Shown: piece after piece, positions 24,317 through 32,795 of the stretch
Position numbering within the stretch: the stretch's first letter is position 1
Layout: each line of letters begins with the position of its first letter
Assembly (NCBI GenBank): GCA_945947915.1
Contig: CAMEZQ010000017.1
Location: 1 to 39,229 of the forward strand
Direction of reading: 5' to 3'
DNA: 39,229 nucleotides
Origin: an uncultured Clostridia bacterium
GTDB lineage: Bacteria > Bacillota > Clostridia > Oscillospirales > Butyricicoccaceae
Program-made: the position numbers and the translations under genes
Notes under the pieces: generated by a model
The model's database searches: none
Told to the model about the DNA's origin: nothing
The model's input: the letters and a program-made list of their open reading frames with translations, nothing else

Positions 24317-27136
24317 ATGAGCGAACGTAAAACCACTTCTTCCGGCGCCAAAAGCACCGGATCGTCCCGCACGGCCAAAACGGGCGCCGGCGCCAGCCGG
24401 AAAAAAAGCACCGGCACGGCTGCGGGGACCAAAAAGAAGTCGGCCGGCAAAAAGGCGCAGACAGCTGCCGAACGGCAGAAGCGCCTGCTCCACCGCACGG
24501 TGCGGGCATGCGTCTATCTCTTTCTGGCCTTTCTGGGCGTTCTTTCCATCTTCAACGTGCAGGGCTTTCTCATCGACTGGTACAAGGCCCTTTTCGCCGC
24601 CCTCTTCGGATTCGGCTACTATCTGACGCCCCTCATCTTTCTCTGCGCGTCGGTACTGCTGATCGCCCGGATGAAATACAAGGTCCGCGCCCGGGAGACC
24701 GCCCTCTTCTGCATCCCCCTCTTTTTCGGCGCCATGGGCCATATGGTGCGGGATATCAGCGCCTATCCGGCCGGCCTGGAGGGCCTCAAGCAGCTCTGCG
24801 TCACCGGCCGCGCCCTGACTTCGGGCGGACTGATCTCCGGCCTGCTGGGCCGCTTCCTCAAAGCCGCCCTTTCGGCCGGCGGCGGCATCTTCCTGTGTCT
24901 GCTGGCCATCGCCGGCTGCGGCTTCATCGCCGCCGGCACCAACCCCGTGACCTTCATCAAAAAGCTGCGCCCCGCGCCGGAGGAGCCGGAGGAGGATGAA
25001 CCGGCCAAAAAGCCCGCCGCCAAACCGGCGCCCGCGCCTGCGCCGGCCGCCGGGACCCTCGGCTTCGATGAGGACCTGCCCTTTGACCTGACGCCCAAAA
25101 AACGTCCGGCGGCCGACCAGCCGGCTGTCACCACTGTCGAGCTTCAGCCGGGCAAAAAACGCACCGCCCCCCGCGGCGGCTTTGTCGATTTCTTCCGCAA
25201 GGACAAGCCCGAACCGGCCAGGCAGCCGGACGCCAACCCCGTCCGCCGGGATCCCACCGCGCCGCCGGAGCCCTCCTTCACCACCATCGACACAGCGCTG
25301 GACGGTTCCTTTGAGCCGCTGGACGCCGTGATGGCCAAAAATCCCCCGGTCGCCGGCACCTTCGGCTCCGATATCGCAGCGCCAGACAAGCCTGCCGCTG
25401 CCGAAACGGCGCCGGCCGCCCCGGAAGACGACGCCGGTATGCCGCCCCCCTTCGATTTCGACAAGCTGACCGCCGCGCCCAGGACGCCCGCGCAAACCGA
25501 TATCCCCGCTTCCCGGCCGCAGGAGCCGGCCGACGCCGGGTTTGATATCTATACGGCCGACAATCCGCCGCCCGCTGAAATGAGCCTGGACGAAAAGCGC
25601 CAGGCCGCCGGCGAAGCCCACGAAAAGGCCGCCGAGGAAAACCAGGCCAGCCTGGCCGCCGCGCCGGAAAAGGCCGAAGCCGGACAATACATTTATCCGC
25701 CCCTGTCGCTGCTGACGCCGGGTGATCCCAGCATCGGCGCCGACCACGAGAGCATCGTCCGCTGTGCCGACCGCCTGATCGATACCCTCCGCAGCTTCAA
25801 TATCGAGGCCGCCATCGTCAACGTCACCAAGGGCCCCACCATCACCCGTTACGAACTGCAGCTCCAGCGTGGCATCAAGTTCTCCAAGGTCACCTCCCTT
25901 TCCGACGACATCGCCCTGGCGCTGGGCGCCGTTTCGGTGCGCATCGCTCCCATTCCCTCCAACAATTCGGTGGGCATCGAGGTGCCCAACGATATCCAGG
26001 AGGTGGTCAGCCTCCGCGACGTGCTACAGAGCAAGGCCTTTACCGGGGCCAAATCGAAGATCTCCTTTGCCGTGGGCAAGGACATCGCCGGCCAGTGCGT
26101 CGTGGGCGACATTTCCAAAATGCCCCACATGCTCATCGCCGGCACCACCGGCTCGGGCAAATCGGTGTGCATCAATTCCATCCTCATCAGCCTCATCTAC
26201 AAGGCCTCGCCCGAAGAGGTGCGGCTGATCCTGGTCGATCCCAAAATGATCGAGCTGGGCATGTACAACGGCATCCCCCATCTGCTCATCCCGGTAGTCA
26301 CCGACCCCAAGAAGGCGGCTGGCGCCCTCAACTGGGCCGTGGGCGAGATGATGCGCCGCTACAAGCTGCTGGCCGAATACAGCGTCCGCAGCCTGGACGC
26401 CTACAACGAAGAAGTGCGCCGCCGCGGCGAAGACAAGACCCTGCCCCAGATCGTCATCATCATCGACGAGCTGGCTGATCTGATGATGGTGGCCGCCAAG
26501 GAGGTGGAGGAATCCATCGCCCGCATCGCCCAGATGGCCCGCGCCGCCGGCATGCATCTGATCGTCGCCACCCAGCGCCCCTCCACCGACGTCATCACCG
26601 GTCTGATGAAGGCCAATATCCCCTCCCGCATCTCCTTTGCCGTCGCCTCCCAGATCGAATCGCGCATCATCCTCGACCAGACCGGCGCCGAAAAGCTGAT
26701 CGGCCGCGGCGATATGCTCTATAATCCGCTGGGCGCCGGCAAGCCCCTGCGCGTGCAGGGCACCTTCATCAGCTCGCCCGAAGTGGAATCGGTCATCGAT
26801 TTCGTCAAGAACACCAGCACGGCCGAATACTCTCAGGAGATCCTCGACCACATCGAGCGGCAGGCCGAAAGCAAGAAGGAAGGCGCCCCCGGCGGCGACG
26901 GCGAGGAAGCCGACGATCCCCTGCTGATGGACGCCATCTCGGTGGTGGTCGACCGGGGCGAAGCCTCCACCTCTCTGCTCCAGCGGCGGCTCAAGCTGGG
27001 CTATGCCCGCGCCGCCCGCCTCATCGATATCATGGAGGAACGCGGCATCGTCGGGCCTTACGAGGGCTCCAAGCCCCGCGCCGTACTGCTGACCCGCGAC
27101 CAGTGGTCGGAGATGCAGCTGCGCATGCGCGGCTGA
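24317..27136 (+). CDS. ftsK: FtsK/SpoIIIE DNA translocase
   Basis: 939 residues, ATG after GGAGG. A basic Lys/Ser/Ala-rich tail (1-55) precedes four membrane segments (about 60-215). A long Pro/Ala-rich linker (about 225-470) leads to alpha and beta motor domains with Walker A GTTGSGKS (about 609) and Walker B IIIIDELADLM (about 713), then ATQRPSTDVITGLMKANIPSR. The gamma winged helix (about 865-935) carries VSVVVDRGEASTSLLQRRLKLGY-like residues. It pumps chromosomal DNA through the septum; the gamma domain reads polarity motifs. Whether it acts in sporulation as SpoIIIE or in vegetative division cannot be told. Confidence 0.95.
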   Translation: MSERKTTSSGAKSTGSSRTAKTGAGASRKKSTGTAAGTKKKSAGKKAQTAAERQKRLLHRTVRACVYLFLAFLGVLSIFNVQGFLIDWYKALFAALFGFGYYLTPLIFLCASVLLIARMKYKVRARETALFCIPLFFGAMGHMVRDISAYPAGLEGLKQLCVTGRALTSGGLISGLLGRFLKAALSAGGGIFLCLLAIAGCGFIAAGTNPVTFIKKLRPAPEEPEEDEPAKKPAAKPAPAPAPAAGTLGFDEDLPFDLTPKKRPAADQPAVTTVELQPGKKRTAPRGGFVDFFRKDKPEPARQPDANPVRRDPTAPPEPSFTTIDTALDGSFEPLDAVMAKNPPVAGTFGSDIAAPDKPAAAETAPAAPEDDAGMPPPFDFDKLTAAPRTPAQTDIPASRPQEPADAGFDIYTADNPPPAEMSLDEKRQAAGEAHEKAAEENQASLAAAPEKAEAGQYIYPPLSLLTPGDPSIGADHESIVRCADRLIDTLRSFNIEAAIVNVTKGPTITRYELQLQRGIKFSKVTSLSDDIALALGAVSVRIAPIPSNNSVGIEVPNDIQEVVSLRDVLQSKAFTGAKSKISFAVGKDIAGQCVVGDISKMPHMLIAGTTGSGKSVCINSILISLIYKASPEEVRLILVDPKMIELGMYNGIPHLLIPVVTDPKKAAGALNWAVGEMMRRYKLLAEYSVRSLDAYNEEVRRRGEDKTLPQIVIIIDELADLMMVAAKEVEESIARIAQMARAAGMHLIVATQRPSTDVITGLMKANIPSRISFAVASQIESRIILDQTGAEKLIGRGDMLYNPLGAGKPLRVQGTFISSPEVESVIDFVKNTSTAEYSQEILDHIERQAESKKEGAPGGDGEEADDPLLMDAISVVVDRGEASTSLLQRRLKLGYARAARLIDIMEERGIVGPYEGSKPRAVLLTRDQWSEMQLRMRG

Positions 27137-27203
27137 CCGCCTTCTCCGTCCGGCGTATAGATCCGCAAACCAATCCCTCTTACATAGAAAGGAGTCTGTA
27201 TTT

Positions 27204-27719
27204 ATGCGTTTTTACAAGATCCAGCCCAAAGAGATCCCGGGCAACGCCATTTCCCTCTTCGACGACGGCTGGGGCCTGCTGACGGCCGGCACCCCGGAAA
27301 ACTACAACACCATGACCATCTCCTGGGGCCAGATGGGCTGCCTGTGGAACCGGCCGGTCTGCACCGTTTATGTGCGTCCCTGCCGCTATACCTATACCTT
27401 CACCGAGGCCTGCGACCGCTTCACCGTCTCCCTCTTCGAGCCGGGTGAGCAGCGTTCGGAGCTGAAGATGCTGGGCACCCAGTCGGGCCGGGAAATGGAC
27501 AAAATGCACCACAGCGGCCTGACGCCCATGATGCTGGACGGCCTGATGGCCTATGAGGAGGCCAAGGTAGTGCTGGTGCTGCGCAAGCTCTACGACCAGC
27601 AGTTCGACCCGGCCCGCGTGCCGGCCGAGGTGGCCAACAGCAATTACGCCACCGTGGCCGACGACGACCTGCACCGCCAGTATATCTGCCTCATCGAAAG
27701 CGTTTACAGCCGCGACTGA
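27204..27719 (+). CDS. Flavin reductase-like (FMN-binding split-barrel) protein
   Basis: 171 residues, ATG after AAAGGAG. Pattern of the flavoredoxin/flavin reductase-like domain: GNAISLFDDGWGLLTAG, NTMTISWGQMGCLWNRPVCTVYVRP (residues 37-60, the flavin-binding loop), then FTVSLF and the central GREMDKMH. Members bind FMN and carry out NAD(P)H-flavin or related one-electron chemistry; those in Clostridia often stand alone. It follows ftsK by 67 bases and ends at a terminator. Reaction partner unknown. Confidence 0.85.
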   Translation: MRFYKIQPKEIPGNAISLFDDGWGLLTAGTPENYNTMTISWGQMGCLWNRPVCTVYVRPCRYTYTFTEACDRFTVSLFEPGEQRSELKMLGTQSGREMDKMHHSGLTPMMLDGLMAYEEAKVVLVLRKLYDQQFDPARVPAEVANSNYATVADDDLHRQYICLIESVYSRD

Positions 27720-27744
27720 GCCGCATAAAAAGACAAACCAGCAT

Positions 27745-27780
27745 AAAAAAAGCAGATGCCGAAGCATCTGCTTTTTCTTT
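27745..27780. terminator. Intrinsic terminator
   Basis: A-run, then AGCAGATGC (27751-27759), loop CGAA, GCATCTGCT (27764-27772), then TTTTCTTT. It works for the flavin-reductase-like gene and, through its A-run, for the converging minus-strand gene. Confidence 0.9.
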
Positions 27781-27812
27781 ATGTTATCGATCCATTATGT
27801 TATCGATCCATT
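27781..27812. repeat. 16-bp tandem duplication at the 3' end of a minus-strand gene
   Basis: ATGTTATCGATCCATT occurs twice back to back (27781-27796 and 27797-27812). The right copy contains the stop codon and last codons of the minus-strand membrane protein gene; the left copy duplicates them outside the frame. Confidence 0.9.
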
Positions 27813-28099
27813 TTCATGTCGTGCCGGCACAGGGCGTAGATGACCAGCAGGATAAGGGTGGGCAGCAGGCCGGGCAGCAGCAGGATGACCAGCTCCCACA
27901 CCGTCGCCGCGTCCCACTGGGCCGGCAGGCCGAATACCCGCACGAAGGCGGCGCACAGCAGGCCGGAGGAGACCAGCCCCAGCAGCGGCAGGATCAACCC
28001 CGGCAGCCAGCTTTTCCGGCTGGAGAGCCAGGCCTGCGCCAGGGCGCTGGCGATGATGGCGGCCAGAAACAGGACGGCGAACAGGCTGCCGTTATTCAT
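27800..28099 (-). CDS. Small membrane protein, unknown
   Basis: 99 residues from the ATG at 28099, with GGAGGG upstream; an earlier in-frame start 28 codons upstream would run through the preceding gene. Three hydrophobic segments: about residues 5-21, 31-52 and 65-90, with Arg/Lys in the loop between the first two and a basic tail (RHDMKMDR). No family is recognised. It lies 22 bases after the FakA-like domain gene on the same strand, so co-transcription is probable. Its last codons are duplicated just downstream. Confidence 0.7.
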   Translation of the reverse strand: MNNGSLFAVLFLAAIIASALAQAWLSSRKSWLPGLILPLLGLVSSGLLCAAFVRVFGLPAQWDAATVWELVILLLPGLLPTLILLVIYALCRHDMKMDR

Positions 28100-28121
28100 C
28101 GCGGCCGTCCCTCCAGATGCT

Positions 28122-28373
28122 TCAGCCCTGCAGCCCCCGGGCCTGGCGCGCCATATTCTCGATGACGACGTCGTGGATCTCACCCAGTCCGGCGCAGTAT
28201 TCCAGCACCTTCCAGGGCGTATTGGTATGAAAATGGATCTTGATCAGGGACGCGTCTCCCACCACCAGCAGACAGTCGCCGGGGATATTTTCCGTAATAT
28301 CGGCGATGATCTGCTGCTCGGACAGGTCCTGCCCCTCGATCAGAAGCTGCGTATCGAAACGATATTCGCCCAT
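28122..28373 (-). CDS. Stand-alone FakA-like middle domain
   Basis: 83 residues from the ATG at 28373, with GGAGG six bases upstream and a promoter; the longer open frame upstream is not supported. The sequence YRFDTQLLIEG...DCLLVVGDASLIKIHFHTNTPWKVLEYCAGLGEIHDVVIENM matches the central domain of FakA/DAK-like fatty acid kinase (usually VVVGDE...VKVHVHTN.P..VLE.A...GE....I.NM). In full FakA this segment lies between the ATP-binding kinase domain and the C-terminal FakB-binding part. Here both flanking domains are missing, so it cannot be the kinase; it may bind a FakB-like partner or regulate FakA. The similarity is judged by eye. Confidence 0.7.
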   Translation of the reverse strand: MGEYRFDTQLLIEGQDLSEQQIIADITENIPGDCLLVVGDASLIKIHFHTNTPWKVLEYCAGLGEIHDVVIENMARQARGLQG

Positions 28374-28404
28374 ATAAAGCCTCCGAAATATTTTTCTTAC
28401 CGGT

Positions 28405-28433
28405 ATTATAGCCCGCCCGCGGGCCAAAAACAA
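28405..28433 (-). promoter_or_regulatory. Promoter of the FakA-like domain gene
   Basis: Minus strand -35 TTGTTT (28433-28428), 17-nt GC-rich spacer, -10 TATAAT (28410-28405). Confidence 0.65.
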
Positions 28434-28483
28434 TCGCGGCCGCCGATTGTTCACCAAAGGTTTAAAAAGGCAGGAAAACGCGG

Positions 28484-28512
28484 AAAAGGCGGCGCGTATG
28501 ATACGCGCCGCC
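28484..28512 (-). terminator. Terminator of the M20 peptidase gene
   Basis: GGCGGCGCGTA (28488-28498), 3-nt loop, TACGCGCCGCC (28502-28512). On the minus strand it is followed by TTTTCCGCG, about 26 bases past the stop. Confidence 0.75.
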
Positions 28513-28537
28513 CTGAAAAAGCCGCTTTTGGATGATA

Positions 28538-29881
28538 TTATTCGGCGTCGCCGTAGCCCTTGAACAGCTCCACATAGAAGCGGACGTTGTCGCACAGGAT
28601 GCCGGTATCGATATGCTCATTGACCTGATGGGCGCCGGCCGTCTTGGCGCTCGACTTGATGCCGGTGAAGCGGTAGACGCTCTTGGTGGGGGTCAGATCG
28701 CAGTAATAGCGGGAATCGGTGCCGCCGGCCAGCATGGAGGGGATAAAGGTGACGCCGGGGTACATTTCCGAAATGATCTTCTGGATCAGGCGGTAGCCGT
28801 AGCTGTCGGTGGTGGAGATGGCGGGAGGATTGTGGCCCTTGACCAGACGGAACTGCACGCCCTCGGGCAGCACCTTCTTGAAGTGGGCTTCCAGGTCCTC
28901 CAGGGTCTGGCCGGGCAGCAGACGGCTGTTGGCCACGACCGAGGCACGCTCGGGCAGGATGTTGGCCTGGGCGCTGCCCTGGGCCATGGTGGCTGCCGTC
29001 GTGGTGCGCACCATCTGGTTGACGCTCTTTTCGGTCTCGGCCAGCTCGCGGATGCGTTCCCAGTTGGCCTTGGGATCCTTGCACAGCTCGGCAAACTCGC
29101 CCTGCAGGAAGGGCACGCGGGCCTTCATCTCGCGGATGACCGGCTCAATGAGCACGGGATCCATGCGGTTGTTCTCCAGCTCCCAGATGCCGTGGCCCAG
29201 CTTGCCCAGCGCCGTATGCACGGGCGGGAAGGCCGAATGTCCGCCGGGATCTTCCACATAGAACTCATAGTCGGCATAGCCCTTTTCGCAGACGATGACG
29301 GTGGCCACATTCTTGCCGTCGATCTCGGCGATGCCGCCGCACTCGTCGATGGCCATGCCGAACTGCACGCCGCGGGCCTTCAGCTCGTCGTGGATGATCT
29401 GGCCGGCGGCGCCGGGGCCGCCCATGATCTCTTCGTTATAGCCAAAGGCCAGGTAAATATCGTGGTCGGGGGTGAAGCCGTCGGCGATCAGCAGCTCGAT
29501 GGCGTCGAGATAAGCCTGGATGTTGCACTTGGAGTCGGTGCAGCCGCGGCCCCACATAACGCCTTCTTCGTCCACATGGCCCGAGAAAGGAGGATACTTC
29601 CACATGGCGTGGTCGCCCTCGGGCACCACGTCCTGATGGGCCGTCATCAGCAGGGGCAGCTTGCCCGACTTGCCGGTGCCCTTCCAGATATAGAGCAGCG
29701 CGCACTTGCCGATGACCTCTCTCGACAGGGTCTTATGTACCAGCGGATAGGCCTCTTCCAGATATTTGTGCAGCGCCAGGAAATCATCGACGCGGGTCTT
29801 CTCCGGGTCGGCGCTGGAAACCGTGGGGATCTGGACCATGCCCTGCAGATGCTTGACGAACAAATCCTTATCGTATTTCAT
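28538..29881 (-). CDS. M20 family metallopeptidase (PM20D1/CPG2-like)
   Basis: 447 residues. Two-zinc peptidase fold with MTAHQDVVP (about residue 79), WGRGCTDSKCN (about 109, bridging Asp), GYNEEIMGGPGA (about 148, catalytic Glu-Glu) and a lid domain containing GGHSAFP. A late His near TAGAHQVNEH completes the metal site. AGGTDSRYY is also family-typical. It cleaves dipeptides or acyl-amino acids; the exact substrate is unknown. ATG at 29881 after GGAAGGAG. Single-gene unit with terminator; no clear promoter is found in the AT-rich sequence upstream. Confidence 0.9.
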   Translation of the reverse strand: MKYDKDLFVKHLQGMVQIPTVSSADPEKTRVDDFLALHKYLEEAYPLVHKTLSREVIGKCALLYIWKGTGKSGKLPLLMTAHQDVVPEGDHAMWKYPPFSGHVDEEGVMWGRGCTDSKCNIQAYLDAIELLIADGFTPDHDIYLAFGYNEEIMGGPGAAGQIIHDELKARGVQFGMAIDECGGIAEIDGKNVATVIVCEKGYADYEFYVEDPGGHSAFPPVHTALGKLGHGIWELENNRMDPVLIEPVIREMKARVPFLQGEFAELCKDPKANWERIRELAETEKSVNQMVRTTTAATMAQGSAQANILPERASVVANSRLLPGQTLEDLEAHFKKVLPEGVQFRLVKGHNPPAISTTDSYGYRLIQKIISEMYPGVTFIPSMLAGGTDSRYYCDLTPTKSVYRFTGIKSSAKTAGAHQVNEHIDTGILCDNVRFYVELFKGYGDAE

Positions 29882-30045
29882 GCTTGTACTCCTTCCTCTT
29901 TTTACAGGCCATGCGCAAATTCGGCTATTTTTTATGCAAAACCGCTAAAAAAATGCAGCTTATTTTGTGCATAGCCGTTGATTTTCCATTACAAGACCAT
30001 CTTAACACAATTGCCCATTTCCCGCAACTGTTTTCTCGGCCGCAG

Positions 30046-30083
30046 CAAAAAGCCCCCTCGTTCCGAAAGGGAACGAGGGGGCC
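30046..30083 (-). terminator. Terminator of the ATL-YbaK-EamA operon
   Basis: GCCCCCTCGTTCC (30052-30064), loop GAAAG, GGAACGAGGGGGC (30070-30082). On the minus strand it is followed by TTTTTGC. Confidence 0.88.
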
Positions 30084-30111
30084 GCCGCGCTTTTCCGCCT
30101 GCCGGGAGGAT

Positions 30112-30435
30112 CTATTCCTCGTCGCCGGCGGCGTCCATCATCAGACGCATTTCGGTGGGATAGACCTTGCAGGCTTCCATATCCACATGGGCCGGATCGC
30201 GGAAGGGCACGTTTTCCCTGCCCAGCAGCATGGCCTGCATATCGCCCATGGTCAGCCGGCCGTCTTTCTTGACCACCCGGTGCCAGGGGTATTCGTTGGG
30301 ACACAGCTTCATGGCAAACCCGACAAAGCGCGCCTTGCGCGGCTCGTCCAGGGTCTCGGCGATATCGCCGTAGCTCATGACCCGGCCTTCCGGGATATAG
30401 GATACCACTTTGTGTACACGCTTGAAAAAGCCCAT
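30112..30435 (-). CDS. Alkyltransferase-like protein (ATL)
   Basis: 107 residues matching the DNA-binding domain of O6-alkylguanine-DNA alkyltransferases: VHKVVSYIPEGRVMSYGDIAE, RFVGFAM, then PWHRVV at residues 50-55. In active enzymes this is PCHRVV and the Cys takes the alkyl group; here Trp replaces it, the mark of ATL proteins, which bind O6-alkylguanine and recruit nucleotide excision repair without repairing directly. Starts three bases after the ybaK-like stop, with a GGGAGG ribosome site; last gene of a three-gene minus-strand operon. Confidence 0.9.
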   Translation of the reverse strand: MGFFKRVHKVVSYIPEGRVMSYGDIAETLDEPRKARFVGFAMKLCPNEYPWHRVVKKDGRLTMGDMQAMLLGRENVPFRDPAHVDMEACKVYPTEMRLMMDAAGDEE

Positions 30436-30438
30436 AGT

Positions 30439-30942
30439 TTACGCCTCCCCGGTGATCCCGATCCAGGTGGGCGTCACGCCCAGATGGGGCAGGATCCTTT
30501 CAAAAAGATCTTTCGTATCCATCACAACGCTCATGCCGTTGCTGCCCGGATGCATGCACACCCGCGTCTGCTGCAGGATGTCCCGGTCGCAGACCAGCCG
30601 GATCTCCCGTTCGGTGTCAAAGAGCAGGCTGAGGGGATTGACGGCGCCGGGATGGACCCCCAGCTTTTCCTCCAGCAGCTCGGCCGAACCGAAGGAGAGC
30701 CGCGCCACGCCCAGCGCCTTGGAGACCTCGGCCGTGCGGAAGGGCTTGTCGCCCACGATGAGCAGCAGGTAGAGCATGGTTTTCTGCCGGTTGGTCAGAA
30801 AGAGATTGCGGAAGAACCGCGCCCCCAGCTGCGCTTCGATGGGCGCCAGATCCTCCATGGTATGCACATCCTCGTGGCACACCAGCGTATAGCCGACCCC
30901 CAGCCGGTCGAGCATTTCCAGAATGGGACGGTTGTCACGCAT
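30439..30942 (-). CDS. YbaK/ProX-type aminoacyl-tRNA deacylase
   Basis: 167 residues. YbaK/ProX domain removing mischarged amino acids, usually Ala or Cys, from tRNA-Pro. Family motifs: GARFFRNLFLTNRQKTMLYLLL (residues 40-61, with the Lys of the active site), KALGVARLSFGS and GVHPGAVNPLSLLFD (about 95-108). The N-terminal extension typical of free-standing ProX is present. ATG at 30942 after GGAGGAGG, overlapping the EamA gene end by eight bases. Confidence 0.88.
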   Translation of the reverse strand: MRDNRPILEMLDRLGVGYTLVCHEDVHTMEDLAPIEAQLGARFFRNLFLTNRQKTMLYLLLIVGDKPFRTAEVSKALGVARLSFGSAELLEEKLGVHPGAVNPLSLLFDTEREIRLVCDRDILQQTRVCMHPGSNGMSVVMDTKDLFERILPHLGVTPTWIGITGEA

Positions 30943-31831
30943 TTTCCCTGCCTCCTCCGATCTGTGTCAGCAAAACGGCGCCGACGATCAGTCCGCCGCC
31001 GGCCAGCACCGACAGCCGCGGCGGCTCCAGCCCGATCATAATGGAGATCACCGTGGCAAACACGGCCTCCATGGTATAGATGACGGCGGCCTTGTTGGCG
31101 TCCACATGGGGCTGGGCATGCACCTGCACCAGATTGGCCAGGATGGTGGGGAAAATGGCGGCCAGCACGATGGCCCAGCCGGCGCCGTGCAGCTGGGCTG
31201 CCGTGGTGGTGAAAAAGCTGCCGGTCCCCAGCGCCGTCAGACCGCCCATGACGCCGGTGAAGGCAAAGGACATGAAGGACAGCAGCACGGGGTGCATATA
31301 GGCGCCGGCGATGGACGTAAAGGTCAGCTGAAAGGCCCAGCCCACCGCGCCGATCAGGGTAAGCAGGTTGCCCAGGCTCAGGCTGATGGTCTGGCCGGGC
31401 TGCATATTGAGAATATAGATGCCTGCAAGGCACAGCACCACGGCGGCGCCCACGTTCTTTTTGGGCTTCTGCTTCATCAGCAGCCATGTGGTGAAGGGGG
31501 CGATGACCACATAGGCCGTCGTGATAAAGCTGCTCTCCGACGGCGTCGACATGGAGATGCCGATGGTCTGAAAGATCATGCCGCCGAAAAAGATGCAGCC
31601 CATCAGAATGCCCGACCAGAACTCTTTTTTGGTCATGGTGCGCAGATGCCGCAGGGCAAAGGGCAGCAGCAGCAGCGCCGCCAGCGTATAACGCAAAAAC
31701 AGATACATCTCGCTGGACATGCCTGTATTGGTGACCATCTTCGACCAGACAAAGGACATGCTCCACGCCAGCGTCGTGACGAAAAGCATACCTTCATACC
31801 TGGCCGCGGGCCTGTTTTTCTGCAATTCCAA
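30935..31831 (-). CDS. EamA-family (DMT) transporter
   Basis: 298 residues, TTG start at 31831 with GGAGG eight bases upstream. Ten membrane segments in two homologous halves of five (about residues 13-145 and 150-290), the EamA arrangement. MLFVTTLAWSMSFVWSKM opens the first half. This superfamily exports amino acids and metabolites or drugs; the substrate is not predictable. First gene of the operon with ybaK-like and ATL genes, transcribed from a good promoter. Confidence 0.9.
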   Translation of the reverse strand: MELQKNRPAARYEGMLFVTTLAWSMSFVWSKMVTNTGMSSEMYLFLRYTLAALLLLPFALRHLRTMTKKEFWSGILMGCIFFGGMIFQTIGISMSTPSESSFITTAYVVIAPFTTWLLMKQKPKKNVGAAVVLCLAGIYILNMQPGQTISLSLGNLLTLIGAVGWAFQLTFTSIAGAYMHPVLLSFMSFAFTGVMGGLTALGTGSFFTTTAAQLHGAGWAIVLAAIFPTILANLVQVHAQPHVDANKAAVIYTMEAVFATVISIMIGLEPPRLSVLAGGGLIVGAVLLTQIGGGRENA

Positions 31832-31871
31832 TCTTTGATCCTCCCGATCTTTTCTGTCTAACTAATGTTTT

Positions 31872-31900
31872 AGTATATCTCAAACCTTCGGCGCTGTCAA
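31872..31900 (-). promoter_or_regulatory. Promoter of the EamA-ybaK-ATL operon
   Basis: Minus strand -35 TTGACA (31900-31895), 17-nt spacer, -10 TATACT (31877-31872). Confidence 0.8.
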
Positions 31901-31909
31901 CCGCACGGC

Positions 31910-31938
31910 TTGCGCCGCTCCGCCATGCCTGGTATAAT
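31910..31938 (+). promoter_or_regulatory. Promoter of the methyltransferase gene
   Basis: -35 TTGCGC (31910-31915), 17-nt spacer, -10 TATAAT (31933-31938). Its -35 lies only 10 bases from the divergent EamA -35, so the two promoters may share control. Confidence 0.65.
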
Positions 31939-31976
31939 AAGATAATCAGATCATTCTGTATAGAGGAGGCCCTTTT

Positions 31977-32729
31977 ATGGCATTATACGACGACGCGCAG
32001 TTTTTCGACGCCTACGGGCAGATGGCGCGCAGCCGGGGCGGGCTGGCGGCCGCCGGCGAATGGCATCAGCTCCGGCCGCTCTTTCCGCCGCTGGCAGGCA
32101 GCCGGATGCTCGACCTGGGCTGCGGCTACGGCTGGCACTGCCGCTATGCCGCCGAACAGGGGGCACGGGAGGTGCTGGGCATCGACGCCAGCCGCCGGAT
32201 GCTGGCCGCCGCGGCCGAAAAAAACGCCCATCCGGCCGTCACCTACCGCCTCTGCGCCATCGGGGATTACGACTATCCCCCGGAAAGCTGGGATCTGGTC
32301 TTTTCCAACCTGGCCCTGCACTATATCGCCGGCCTGGACGATGTCTTTGCCCGTGTTTTCCGCACCCTGCGGCCGGGCGGCGTCTTTCTCTTCAACATCG
32401 AGCATCCCACCTTTACGGCCGGTGTGGGGCAGCAGTGGCTGACCGACGAACAGGGCCGGCCCCTCTGCTGGCCGGTGGACGATTATTACCGCCCCGGCCC
32501 GCGGCAGACGGTTTTTCTGGGCAGGACCGTGGAGAAATACCACCATACCCTCACCCAGATCCTGGGCGGCCTGCTGGCCTGCGGCTTCTGCCTGGAAGCC
32601 GTAGAGGAGGTGGTGCCGGCCGCGGATACCCTGACCCAGCCCGGCATGGCCGACGAGCTGCGCCGCCCCATGATGCTGCTGGTGCGCGCCCGGCGGCCGC
32701 AGCGCACCCCCGCGCCCGGAGATGCATAG
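31977..32729 (+). CDS. Class I SAM-dependent methyltransferase
   Basis: 250 residues, ATG after GAGGAGG. Motif I MLDLGCGYGWHCRYAAEQGA (about residue 43) binds S-adenosylmethionine, with ASRRML and the acidic GID at its end; motif II-like DLVFSNLALHYI (about 105) and LRPGGVFLFNIEHP (about 130) follow. It belongs to the Methyltransf_11/UbiE-like type acting on a small molecule; the acceptor is unknown. Own promoter, weak terminator, then a Cys-rich protein gene. Confidence 0.9.
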   Translation: MALYDDAQFFDAYGQMARSRGGLAAAGEWHQLRPLFPPLAGSRMLDLGCGYGWHCRYAAEQGAREVLGIDASRRMLAAAAEKNAHPAVTYRLCAIGDYDYPPESWDLVFSNLALHYIAGLDDVFARVFRTLRPGGVFLFNIEHPTFTAGVGQQWLTDEQGRPLCWPVDDYYRPGPRQTVFLGRTVEKYHHTLTQILGGLLACGFCLEAVEEVVPAADTLTQPGMADELRRPMMLLVRARRPQRTPAPGDA

Positions 32730-32736
32730 AATGATG

Positions 32737-32766
32737 CAGGCGTGCAAAGCACACGCCTGTTGGTTT
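32737..32766 (+). terminator. Weak hairpin terminator after the methyltransferase gene
   Basis: CAGGCGTG (32737-32744), 7-nt loop, CACGCCTG (32752-32759), followed only by TTGGTTT. Read-through into the Cys-rich gene is likely. Confidence 0.5.
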
Positions 32767-32795
32767 CCATCTCTACGAAAGGTTTGGGTGAGTTT

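Noticed and set aside
30112..30435. Active O6-alkylguanine-DNA alkyltransferase
   Set aside because: The acceptor Cys is Trp (PWHR), so it cannot carry out alkyl transfer.
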